Shown in pieces: positions 1 to 8,395 of a stretch of 64,000 nt of DNA. The stretch covers positions 1 through 64,000 of the forward strand of contig DCVT01000044.1 in NCBI GenBank assembly GCA_002328075.1, written 5' to 3'. The stretch's first letter is position 1; every line of letters begins with the position of its first letter. The DNA is from Anaerolineales bacterium UBA2181. Lineage in GTDB: Bacteria > Chloroflexota > Anaerolineae > Promineifilales > UBA4811. The position numbers and the translations under genes were made by a program. The notes beneath the pieces were generated by a model that saw only the letters and a list, made by a program, of their open reading frames with translations, had not been told where the DNA came from and made no database searches.

Positions 1-599
1 CTCCGTCTTGCCCCGGCAGCGGCGTTGCCCATACAGACGCGCACAAGACGAGGTCACAATGCTCACGAAATCTTGTACCAACTCCTCCTTGCCATTCTCC
101 GCCAAGTTGATGAATTCGATCCGCCGGTTTTGCATGGCCATCAGCTTCTCAAGGTGGTTGAAGCCGAAGCGGGTCAGCCGATCCTGGTGCTCAACCACCA
201 TGAGACTGATGGCAGCATCGGTGATCAGCTTGAGAGCTTCAGGCGGATGTCGTTGACATCTGAGCCAATCTCCTTCACCACCGCCGCCACCTGGTAGCCT
301 TTCGCGCCACAGTAGTCGAGCAATCGCTTGGCTTGCGACTCTAGGTTGTCCTTGTTCTCGGCGGCCGAGACACGCGCATAGACGGCCGCCTTCTGAATGG
401 GCGCCGGCGCAACGGCCTGGGGCAGTGGTTCGGTGATGATGATGGTGGTGCCAGTCTCAACCTGGTAGCCCTGCACCTGACCGCTCTTGAACCAGCGCCA
501 GGCCGTGCCATAGGACACGCCAACTTGGCGGGCGTGCTCACTCAATTTCGTAGCGATATTGTAGTACAACCATAGATACGTGAAAATATACGTCGCCAA
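1..599 (-). pseudogene. Frameshifted IS607-family serine recombinase (TnpA), cut by the window edge
   Basis: The frame 599-225 encodes a MerR-like helix-turn-helix ('VSYGTAWRWF', about residues 28-37) followed by the start of a small serine recombinase catalytic domain ('YARVSAAENKDNLESQ', catalytic Ser in 'ARVS'). It stops at 225. In the next frame, from about 232 down to the window edge, the expected continuation is present ('VVEHQDRLTRFGF', then 'FINLAENGKEELVQDF'). One base is therefore missing near 226-236. The layout and motifs match IS607-type TnpA, which normally precedes a tnpB gene; any tnpB would lie left of the window. At the family's usual start there is ACG rather than ATG, so the frame opens further upstream. 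The frameshift is seen directly; it could be real decay or an assembly error. Confidence 0.85.
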
Positions 600-629
600 A
601 ATGAAGTGACAATCACAATACTGGCAAGA

Positions 630-1412
630 CTAGTCAGCATCCTTCTCCAGCGCGATGAGGGCCGCACCGTGCGCCCCCACCAGTTGCGGATGACGTGGCA
701 GATGAACCGCCATTCCCGTTTCTTCGGCCAGCAACTGGCATATCGCCGGGTTGCAGGCCCCTCCTCCGGATAGGACGAGCGGGGCGACCAATCCCACCGT
801 CCGGATCATGGCTACCACTCGCTTGACCAGAGCCCGGTGCAGCCCACGCAAGATTGCCCCTACGGCCACACCGCGCGCAATCAGCGAGATCACCTCAGAT
901 TCGGCAAACACCGTGCAAGTGCTACTGATGGCTACCTCCTCCGAGGTTCCCAGGGCGATCGGTCCGAGTCGTTCCAACGGCACCGCCAGTCGTTGGGCTA
1001 TCACCTCCAGGAACCGGCCGGTCCCGGCAGCGCATTTGTCGTTCATGCTGAAATCGGCGGTCTCGCCCCGAGATCCAACACGTATCACTTTGCTGTCTTG
1101 TCCACCGATGTCCACCAGCGTAACACCAACCGCGAACTCGCGGTAGACCCCACGCGCATGACAGGTGATCTCGGTCACACGGCGCATGGCGGGCACCAAC
1201 CCCCGTCCGTACCCCGTGGCAACTGACGGGATTCCGGATAATGGTCCCAATGCCGCCGCCGCCTTGTCCAGAAACCGGGCCACCTGCTCCTCCACCCTTG
1301 GCTCGGCCGGCTCCAGCCAATGCCAAATCATCTCCGCGTTCGAGCCAACTGCCACCATCTTGGCCGTGGTAGAACCCACATCGATTCCCAGTCCCCGCAC
1401 AGCGTGTGACAT
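630..1412 (-). CDS. 2-hydroxyacyl-CoA dehydratase activator ATPase (BcrAD/BadFG/HgdC family)
   Basis: A 260-residue ASKHA-fold ATPase. The N-terminal phosphate loop 'GIDVGSTTAK' and the second motif 'LVDIGGQDSK' are clear. Two cysteines that bind a bridging [4Fe-4S] cluster in a homodimer of this family are present in 'NDKCAAGTGRF' and 'SSTCTVFAESEV'. Family role: ATP-driven transfer of a low-potential electron to a 2-hydroxyacyl-CoA dehydratase or benzoyl-CoA reductase-type partner. The ATG directly abuts the stop of the upstream subunit gene (TAG-ATG), so the three genes 3826-630 form one leftward operon. Only one activator-type subunit is encoded, which fits a dehydratase with a separate activator better than a four-subunit benzoyl-CoA reductase. 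The physiological substrate is unknown. Confidence 0.9.
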   Translation of the reverse strand: MSHAVRGLGIDVGSTTAKMVAVGSNAEMIWHWLEPAEPRVEEQVARFLDKAAAALGPLSGIPSVATGYGRGLVPAMRRVTEITCHARGVYREFAVGVTLVDIGGQDSKVIRVGSRGETADFSMNDKCAAGTGRFLEVIAQRLAVPLERLGPIALGTSEEVAISSTCTVFAESEVISLIARGVAVGAILRGLHRALVKRVVAMIRTVGLVAPLVLSGGGACNPAICQLLAEETGMAVHLPRHPQLVGAHGAALIALEKDAD

Positions 1413-2738
1413 CTAGACACCCAGCATCTCTAGGAAAGCGTCCAGCCGATTGGCGACCTGCTCTTCAGCATACGAGCGTGGGTCGTTGTGGTCGGCTTCC
1501 AGGAGTAGTGCCGGTCGGCCGCATTCCCGGACCAAATGGTCCCGTTGGTCCATCTGCCCGATCGAATAGGGTTTGCAGGACCGGTCAGAGTGGAGAATGG
1601 CGCCATCCAATTCATACTGCTCTATCATACGTATCATCGTAGCCAATTTGTGGCCCGTCCCCCGGTTGAGTATCGGATGCAAGTAGGTTCGCACCATCGA
1701 GTCCCACGGCCGATTGACGTCCATCATCGGAGCCAATTCTCCCCATGCATTGGTGTAGGTCGAAGCCACCACGGCCACTCCTCGCTCTGCCAAGAACTCG
1801 GCCAGGTAGCGCAATCGATACCAGACCGGCAAGTTGTCCCACAAAAGACGTCTCTTCTCTTTCGTCACCGCTCCCACGCCCTGTGCAATCCGCTGATCCA
1901 CCTCCCGAAGCAGGGCCGCGTAAAAATCCACGGTGAAACCGTCACCACGCATCTCTACGATGGGCGCCATCTGGATAAACTGGTCAAAGACCGACAGCGG
2001 TGCCGGTTGGTGGTGGTTGCGCTCCAGTATCTCCAGCCAGAGCTGCGACGCCATCCGACTGCGCTGGGTCACCTCCTCGAAACGCCGTTCGACAAACCGC
2101 TTGCCGGCAACCGTCTCAGCCACTGGAACTGCTTCCTCCAGTTGCCGCCGGACGTATGTGATCACATGCTCTGAGGCCTCTCCGAAGAGAAAGGGCGTGT
2201 CGATCAGGATCAACGGGACCCGGAAATGCTGGGCCAGCACCCTGTACCAGGCCAGCACAGTCTGACAGATGTTGGTGCACGCCAGGAGCAGATCGGGCTT
2301 GGGCAGTTTGCCGACCGGAGTCTTTCCCGAGAGCGCCGAGCCAATGTCGGTTCGTGCATACGAACAGAGGTCCCGTGAGTAACCCGCGTTCTCCGCCTCG
2401 CCAGAAATCTCCACACACGCCCGCACCGTGCCACAGACAGCCGCGTGGTTCTCGGGATACAACACGTAATAGTCCAGCGCCTTGAGCAATTCCACCGGAG
2501 CCCCGGAGGTCACCCACGCAACCTTGCGCCCGAGGTGGGCATATCGACCTGCCAGGTAGTGTCGGCTGATCAGTTCCTTGGTCCGCGGTGAGATGCTCAA
2601 CGGTGGAGCCAGATACTCCTGTTTCCAGCCACGCGGCGCGCCGCCCCGCCGCTCGGCCTTTAGCCGATGCCACCGCAAGACAGCTCGGCCCAGCAGGTTG
2701 ACGTTGACGTGATAGACCATCTTTCGGCCAACGCTCAT
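1413..2738 (-). CDS. 2-hydroxyacyl-CoA dehydratase-type subunit, larger (HgdA/BcrB-like)
   Basis: A 441-residue member of the 2-hydroxyglutaryl-CoA dehydratase/benzoyl-CoA reductase subunit family. Candidate FeS cysteines lie in 'LLACTNICQTV' (about residues 150-160), 'HSDRSCKPYSIGQ' and 'VRECGRPALLLE'. The last motif continues into the family's 'E.DHNDPRSY' end region. Its ATG overlaps the stop of the 363-residue partner by 4 bases (ATGA at 2735-2738), showing translational coupling. The two subunits would form the heterodimer that receives electrons from the activator encoded next. The motifs do not separate a dehydratase from a reductase, and the acyl-CoA substrate cannot be read from sequence. 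Confidence 0.85.
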   Translation of the reverse strand: MSVGRKMVYHVNVNLLGRAVLRWHRLKAERRGGAPRGWKQEYLAPPLSISPRTKELISRHYLAGRYAHLGRKVAWVTSGAPVELLKALDYYVLYPENHAAVCGTVRACVEISGEAENAGYSRDLCSYARTDIGSALSGKTPVGKLPKPDLLLACTNICQTVLAWYRVLAQHFRVPLILIDTPFLFGEASEHVITYVRRQLEEAVPVAETVAGKRFVERRFEEVTQRSRMASQLWLEILERNHHQPAPLSVFDQFIQMAPIVEMRGDGFTVDFYAALLREVDQRIAQGVGAVTKEKRRLLWDNLPVWYRLRYLAEFLAERGVAVVASTYTNAWGELAPMMDVNRPWDSMVRTYLHPILNRGTGHKLATMIRMIEQYELDGAILHSDRSCKPYSIGQMDQRDHLVRECGRPALLLEADHNDPRSYAEEQVANRLDAFLEMLGV

Positions 2739-3826
2739 CGAATCATCTCCAACAACGCCTCGAGGCGTGTTCGCACCTGATGGGACAACGGATCATTGAG
2801 GTCCACCTCTATGATTACCGACGGTAGCCCGGCGCGTTTCAACTCCTCGCGCAGAACCGGCAGGTCAAAAAGCTCAGGTTCGCAGAACTTGACGCCATGA
2901 AACACGACCGCCCGGGCCTCCGACCCGGCTGCCAGCCGTAGAAGATGCTCACTCCGGTCCGCCAGCGGACTGCCGCGCGTCGGATCGGGCGCTGATCGCA
3001 CAATTCTCTCCGCCATGCGGACAAAGGGATCCTCACTCACGCCGTTTGGGTAGAGCCTCCGACCGCAGCAGGCCAGGTCGTCCGCCACAATCCTAGCCCC
3101 CAGTTCGTCGATGAGCGCCAGCATGGACATCGGCTCTGGCACAATCCCGGACAAGATCAGTGGCACACCCACATTCGGAGCCTCGGCCGCGCATGCCAGG
3201 CAAGACCTCGCTAGCTCGACAAAGTCCTCTGACGGCAGGTACTCCCTAGCTCGCAGTACGCGGTAGAACTCGTACGAGTTCAGCGCCAATTCGTTACGAC
3301 GATGATGCAGCGAACCTAGTAGACCGTCAGCCTCTTCATCTCGTTTCACGCACTCGATGAGTTCAAGCAGCGACGGCGAACGGCCAGTGATTTCCTCTAG
3401 CTGGCGGGAGATGGCGCGAAATTCCTCAGCCAGGAATTGTATATCGCATTCGCGCTCTCCTCGAGGAAGGTAAAAGGGCACAACCGGTTGGCGAGGTCGC
3501 ACCAGATCGAGCAACAGACTACCCAATCCTTGCAGCGAATCGCACGTATGCGGCACCATGATCACGTCGGCCACGTCCAGCCCCCCACTGAGGATAAACG
3601 AAAGCGCGTTCCGGACGATGGAGCAGACATACGCCTGCACATGTGCCGCCCCATGGTCAGGGTCGATACCGGGCGGCCCCCAGACCTCTATCGGGAGCAG
3701 ATCAAACGATCGCAACAGGGCACGAGGATAATGGATCGGCAACACGGCCGCGACCCAACCGCCCCGTTCCCGTTGCTGGCGGATCACCTCGGACCGGCGC
3801 GCGATTGGGCCAACTGCCTTCCGCAT
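2735..3826 (-). CDS. 2-hydroxyacyl-CoA dehydratase-type subunit, smaller (HgdB/BcrC-like)
   Basis: A 363-residue family member and first gene of the operon. The N-terminal 'PIHYPRALLRSFDLLPIEVWG' pattern is typical of the D-component fold. Likely FeS ligands are Cys in 'VPHTCDSLQGL', 'DDLACCGRRLY' and 'GVKFCEPELFD'. The C-terminus ('PSVIIEVDLNDPLSHQ...') matches the partner's end, as expected for paralogous subunits. The start is well placed after a strong GGAGGAG ribosome site three bases upstream. It would pair with the 441-residue subunit and depend on the ATPase at 630-1412. No CoA-transferase, ligase or electron-transfer flavoprotein gene is adjacent, so the pathway (amino-acid fermentation, aromatic reduction or other) is open. 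Confidence 0.85.
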   Translation of the reverse strand: MRKAVGPIARRSEVIRQQRERGGWVAAVLPIHYPRALLRSFDLLPIEVWGPPGIDPDHGAAHVQAYVCSIVRNALSFILSGGLDVADVIMVPHTCDSLQGLGSLLLDLVRPRQPVVPFYLPRGERECDIQFLAEEFRAISRQLEEITGRSPSLLELIECVKRDEEADGLLGSLHHRRNELALNSYEFYRVLRAREYLPSEDFVELARSCLACAAEAPNVGVPLILSGIVPEPMSMLALIDELGARIVADDLACCGRRLYPNGVSEDPFVRMAERIVRSAPDPTRGSPLADRSEHLLRLAAGSEARAVVFHGVKFCEPELFDLPVLREELKRAGLPSVIIEVDLNDPLSHQVRTRLEALLEMIR

Positions 3827-4504
3827 CTACTCCTCCTTGCGGTGGTCAAGCCGCCCCCACCCGCGGGTCCACCGCTGTCTGAACTTGGTAAGGGAGGGCC
3901 GAAAGCAAGGTTCCGGCCCTCTCCGGTCTTCTCTAATGGGCCACAGCGGGCGCCAGAAGAGTCAAGACCATCAAACAGCTACACCCAGCAAGGAACCGTT
4001 TCCCTGTTCCTACCGCAAGAGCTGCCCGACGCCCAATAAATACCCATAGACCGGGTCAGAATTCCCTTGCCAGCGATGCCCCGTGGGCCACGGCGTTCAG
4101 AACGTGAGGTGCCGCGGGGGACATGCAAACTTATGATCGACGCCGGTTCCAGGCACGATACGTAGGATAGTACAAACCCGTTGCCGGGTCAAGGAGACAG
4201 TGTGCGGTATCCAGGCCCGAACTATTCCATGCGGTGGCATGGAACAGACCGCCGGAAGCGGAACGCTGAGATCAACCGAACCCAATGCCTGACAGACCCG
4301 ACGATGCCGATCGCCCAAATCTGGTCACGGGCATCGGGTCCGGCGCTGCGTCCCGCCAGCCGGACCCGGCAACAAAGAGCTTGCGGACCCCCAAGGGAGA
4401 AAAGATCATCCCATGGACTCTGACCGCTCATGGCCGGTGGCTCTGCGCTTCGGCCGGAAATCTGCCTATCTTGCGCGCCAGCTGCCCCTCGTTGTCGTTG
4501 GGCG
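3827..4504. other. Intergenic region without recognisable gene
   Basis: About 700 bases lie between the divergent dehydratase operon and dnaE. All frames are short and none resembles a known family. The left end must hold the operon's promoter, but no convincing -35/-10 pair was found for the leftward strand. The right end carries the dnaE promoter, annotated separately. Confidence 0.6.
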
Positions 4505-4513
4505 TGGTATAAT
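4505..4513 (+). promoter_or_regulatory. Extended -10 promoter of dnaE
   Basis: A consensus TATAAT at 4508-4513 is preceded by TG one base upstream (TGG-TATAAT), an extended -10 element. No good -35 box lies 16-18 bases upstream. The predicted transcript start near 4520 leaves a leader of about 45 bases before dnaE. Confidence 0.6.
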
Positions 4514-4563
4514 GTGGGTGCCTGACACTCCGTTTCTAGCGTTCACACCGTCTCCAGCATAGG

Positions 4564-7500
4564 GTGACCGAGATGTCCTTTGTCCATCTGCACGTGCACA
4601 GCGAATACTCCTTGCTCGATGGCCTGGGTCGGATACCTGCGCTGGCGGAGCGAGCCCACGAATTGGGCATGCCTGCCCTCGCCCTCACCGACCACGGCAC
4701 CATGTTTGGCACCATCGACTTTTACCGCGCCTGCTGTGGTGTCGGAATCAAACCTATCATCGGCCTGGAGACCTATCTGGCCTCGCGCGGAATGAAGGAC
4801 CGATCGGCCGAGATTGACCGCACCCGATATCACCTTCAACTCCTGGCCATGGACCAGGTGGGCTACCAAAACCTGCTCCAGATTGCCAGCGCCTCCCAAT
4901 TGGAGGGCTTTTACTACCGCCCGCGCATAGACAAAGAGTTCCTGGTCAGCCACAAACAAGGGCTGATCTGCACCACGGGGTGCCTATCTGGCGAGGTCCC
5001 CCGTCTGATACAGGCGGGAAACCTGGAAGGCGCTTATAAGGCGGTGGAATGGTACCTGGATCTCTTTGGCCGCGACCGCTACTTTCTCGAGTTGCAGGAC
5101 CACGATATACCCGAACTCCACCTGGTGAACCGCCATCTGCTGGAGATCGGCCGGCGGTACAACCTTCCTCTCGTCGCGGCCAACGACGTTCACTACACCC
5201 TCAAACAGGACGCTGCCGCTCATGACGTGCTCCTATGCATCCAGACCCAAACCGTGCGCTCCGAGTCCAAGCGGATGAGGATGCCCAGCGCGACCTACTA
5301 CCTGCGCAGCGCCGAAGAGATGGCAGCCTTGTTCCCAAACCAGCCCGATGCCCTTCGGAATACGCTGCGGATTGCCGAGATGTGCCAAGTAGACCCCGAA
5401 CCCAAGGGGTATCACCTGCCGCAATTCACCGTTCCAACCGGATACCCAAGCGCCGGAGCCTTTCTCCGCGAGTTGTGCGAGGAGGGTCTGACCCGCTGCT
5501 ACGGCAGCCGGTGCGACTGCGCTGAGGTCCGCGATCGGTTAGAGCGTGAGCTGTCGATCATAAATCGGATGGGTTTTGACGAGTACTTTTTGATCGTGTG
5601 GGACCTGTGTGAGGCTGCGCGTAAGCGAGACATCTGGTGGAATGTCCGTGGTTCTGGAGCTGGTTCGGTGGTGGCCTACAGCTTGGGAATCACCAACATT
5701 GACCCTATCGCCAACGGCCTTATCTTTGAGCGCTTTCTCAACCCGGACCGCATCTCCATGCCAGACATCGATCTGGACTACCCCGATGACCGACGCCACG
5801 AGATGATTGCGTACACCCTCGACCGATACGGCACAGACCGGGTCGCGCAGATCATCACTTTTGGGACCCTGGGTGCTCGCGCTGCCATCCGCGATGTGGG
5901 TCGGGTCCTGGATATCCCGCTCCCTGAGGTCGACCAGCTGGCCCGTCTGGTGCGCGCCATACCTGGAAAACCGGTCAGCATCGCTGACACGCTCAATGCA
6001 GAACACGAATTCTTTTCGTCCGAGCTGGCCGACGCGTACCGACAGAAATCGTACGTCCGCGAGTTGCTGGACACAGCAGTCCAGCTGGAAGGGGTAGCGC
6101 GGCATGCCTCCACCCACGCGGCCGGCGTGATCATCTCTGACAAGCCTATTATCGAGTACACGCCTCTTCACCGGCCCCCTCGCGGCGGCGAGGACAGCGC
6201 GATCGGAATCGTGACCCAATTCCCGATGGAAATTCTGGAATCCATTGGCCTGCTCAAGGTCGATTTCCTTGGTCTCAGCACGCTGACCACCATGCGCCTG
6301 GCCTGTGACCTGATTGCCGAGCGCCAAGGGGTCAGGATGGACCTCGGTAACATACCGTATCGGCGGGAGCACTCGACGCCGGATCCACTGAAATCCGCCG
6401 ATCGCATATTTGACCTGTTGGCCAGCGGCCATGTGCTGGGCGTCTTTCAGGTGGAGGGGGCCGGCATGCGCCGTGTGCTCACGGAGCTCAGGCCGCGCGA
6501 GTTTGAACATGTCATCGCCGTCATATCCCTCTTCCGGCCCGGGCCAATGGAACACATCCCCGCCTACATTCGCCGGATGCACGGCGAGGAGCCGGTCACA
6601 TTCCACCATCCGGACCTGGAGTCGGTCCTGGGTGAGACCTATGGCATCATTGTCTACCAGGAACAGATCATCCAGCTGGCGGTCAAGATGGCGGGCTACG
6701 AACCCGGGCAGGCCGATGAGATTCGCAAGGCGGTGTCAAAGAAGAAGCGTGACCTGCTGGATGAACACCGCCAACGGTTCACGGCAGGCGCTGTCCAGCG
6801 GGGGTACTCGGAATCAGTGTGCCAGGCCATCTGGAACGACCTGGAGTTCTTTGCCCGATACGGCTTTAACAAAGGCCACGCCGCTGATTACGCCGTGATC
6901 ACCTGCCAAACCGCCTACCTGAAAGCCTGGTACCCCCGAGAGTACATGACAGCGCTGCTCACGGTCGAACGAAACAACACGGACAAGGTCTCGCTCTACA
7001 TAGCAGACTGCCGTCGCTTGGGAATTGGTGTGTTGCCGCCCGACATCAACGCCAGCGACAAATTCTTTAGCCTGGAAGACGGACGGGAGGAGCAGGCCAG
7101 CATCCGCTTTGGGCTTAGCGCCATCAAGAACGTGGGGGAGGGCGCGGTGGACGTGTTGCTGGACGCCCGCCGGAATGGAGGCCCCTTTTGTGATCTGGAC
7201 GACTTGGCAGAACGGGTTGACCTGCGCAAGGTCGGCCGTCGGGCGCTCGAGTGCCTGGTGGGCGTTGGCGCCCTCCAGGCGCTGGGTGGTCACCGCAACC
7301 AGCAACTTCACATGTTGGACCGCCTTATGCGGATCAGCCAGCAAGTACACGACCAGGCTGGCCAACTCAACCTTTTCTCTTTTGCTGGGTTCAACACCCC
7401 CAGCATGCGAATCCAGGAAAGCCTTCCTGATGCCGATCCCATGCCCGAGGAACAGCGCCGGCGTCTGGAGCGAGACCTGGTGGGCTTTTTCCTCACCCCC

Positions 7501-8283
7501 CACCCGAAGCAAAAGATGTTGGATAACCTGAGCAGCCTGACCACGGCTTACAGCAGCGATCTGGGTGAATTGCCGGACAAGAAACCAGTTGTCATGGCGG
7601 GGATCATTACCCACGTGCGGCCGTTCACCACCCAGGCTGGCCGCGTGATGGCAACCATGGCGATGGAAGATCTACAGGGCAGCTTTGAGGCAGTTGTCTT
7701 TTCCCGCATCTGGGAGCAGTTCAACGAAACTCTGGCGCCGGATAAGGTGATACTGGTGCGCGGAGAGGTCGACAATTCGCGGGGTGACCCCAAGGTGCTG
7801 GTCCGCTCGCTGGATGATCAACCGACACTCTACCGGCCGGTCGATACAGATACCCGGCCTATCGAGGCAGAAGCCTGGCCCGGCGCAGAGTACCTTCCGG
7901 ACGCTGCCGATAGCGTCGAGCGGCCAACCAAAGCCGAATCTCTTGACGATGCGCTTTCGACCGAACCGTTGCCGCCGGAGGACAGTCAAGGTGTGCAGCC
8001 ACCAGGCGCTTTTCCAGAGACTGCACAACCGCCGACACACTGGCTGGTAACTGTGACGCTGAGGTCACAACCGGCTTCGGAGCTCAAACCAGTGATCAGG
8101 CAGGTGGTGCAGATTCTGGCTCAGCCGGAAGGTTCCGACCGCTTTCGCCTGCAGGTACAGGGGTCCAGCTTTGCGCTTGATTTCCCCAACTACTCCACCT
8201 GCTGGTCGGCTGGGTTGCGAAACGAGATCAGGCAATTGCCTGGCGTCGTTGACGTGTTGGCAGCAGAAACGCCTGGCGATTGA
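4564..8283 (+). CDS. dnaE: DNA polymerase III alpha subunit
   Basis: A 1239-residue replicative polymerase. The N-terminal PHP domain (about residues 5-270) keeps the metal-binding pattern seen in active PHP domains: 'HLHVHSEYSLLDG', 'LTDHGTM', 'GLETY', 'CLSGEVPRLI' and 'NDVHY'. That suggests, but does not prove, retained exonuclease activity. The palm carries the catalytic aspartates in 'MPDIDLDYPDD'. A helix-hairpin-helix region follows, and an OB fold sits near residues 1010-1085 ('VVMAGIITHVRPF'). There is no intein. The last 150 residues are a less conserved tail. The listed start is GTG 4564; an ATG three codons in (4573) is equally possible because no strong ribosome site decides between them. 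It is transcribed alone. Confidence 0.97.
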   Translation: MTEMSFVHLHVHSEYSLLDGLGRIPALAERAHELGMPALALTDHGTMFGTIDFYRACCGVGIKPIIGLETYLASRGMKDRSAEIDRTRYHLQLLAMDQVGYQNLLQIASASQLEGFYYRPRIDKEFLVSHKQGLICTTGCLSGEVPRLIQAGNLEGAYKAVEWYLDLFGRDRYFLELQDHDIPELHLVNRHLLEIGRRYNLPLVAANDVHYTLKQDAAAHDVLLCIQTQTVRSESKRMRMPSATYYLRSAEEMAALFPNQPDALRNTLRIAEMCQVDPEPKGYHLPQFTVPTGYPSAGAFLRELCEEGLTRCYGSRCDCAEVRDRLERELSIINRMGFDEYFLIVWDLCEAARKRDIWWNVRGSGAGSVVAYSLGITNIDPIANGLIFERFLNPDRISMPDIDLDYPDDRRHEMIAYTLDRYGTDRVAQIITFGTLGARAAIRDVGRVLDIPLPEVDQLARLVRAIPGKPVSIADTLNAEHEFFSSELADAYRQKSYVRELLDTAVQLEGVARHASTHAAGVIISDKPIIEYTPLHRPPRGGEDSAIGIVTQFPMEILESIGLLKVDFLGLSTLTTMRLACDLIAERQGVRMDLGNIPYRREHSTPDPLKSADRIFDLLASGHVLGVFQVEGAGMRRVLTELRPREFEHVIAVISLFRPGPMEHIPAYIRRMHGEEPVTFHHPDLESVLGETYGIIVYQEQIIQLAVKMAGYEPGQADEIRKAVSKKKRDLLDEHRQRFTAGAVQRGYSESVCQAIWNDLEFFARYGFNKGHAADYAVITCQTAYLKAWYPREYMTALLTVERNNTDKVSLYIADCRRLGIGVLPPDINASDKFFSLEDGREEQASIRFGLSAIKNVGEGAVDVLLDARRNGGPFCDLDDLAERVDLRKVGRRALECLVGVGALQALGGHRNQQLHMLDRLMRISQQVHDQAGQLNLFSFAGFNTPSMRIQESLPDADPMPEEQRRRLERDLVGFFLTPHPKQKMLDNLSSLTTAYSSDLGELPDKKPVVMAGIITHVRPFTTQAGRVMATMAMEDLQGSFEAVVFSRIWEQFNETLAPDKVILVRGEVDNSRGDPKVLVRSLDDQPTLYRPVDTDTRPIEAEAWPGAEYLPDAADSVERPTKAESLDDALSTEPLPPEDSQGVQPPGAFPETAQPPTHWLVTVTLRSQPASELKPVIRQVVQILAQPEGSDRFRLQVQGSSFALDFPNYSTCWSAGLRNEIRQLPGVVDVLAAETPGD

Positions 8284-8395
8284 CCGCCCTCACTCCTGCC
8301 GCGCAGCCACAGGAAACCGGCTCCGCCGCCGCCACAACCACCCCAGCAAAGATAGGTCGGCGGCATATCACAGTGCTGTCGGAAGCGCCGCTGCC

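Noticed and set aside
5539..6609. Long open frame (356 codons) on the minus strand inside dnaE
   Set aside because: It is antisense to the strongly supported polymerase, has no family motif, and reflects the high GC third-position bias.
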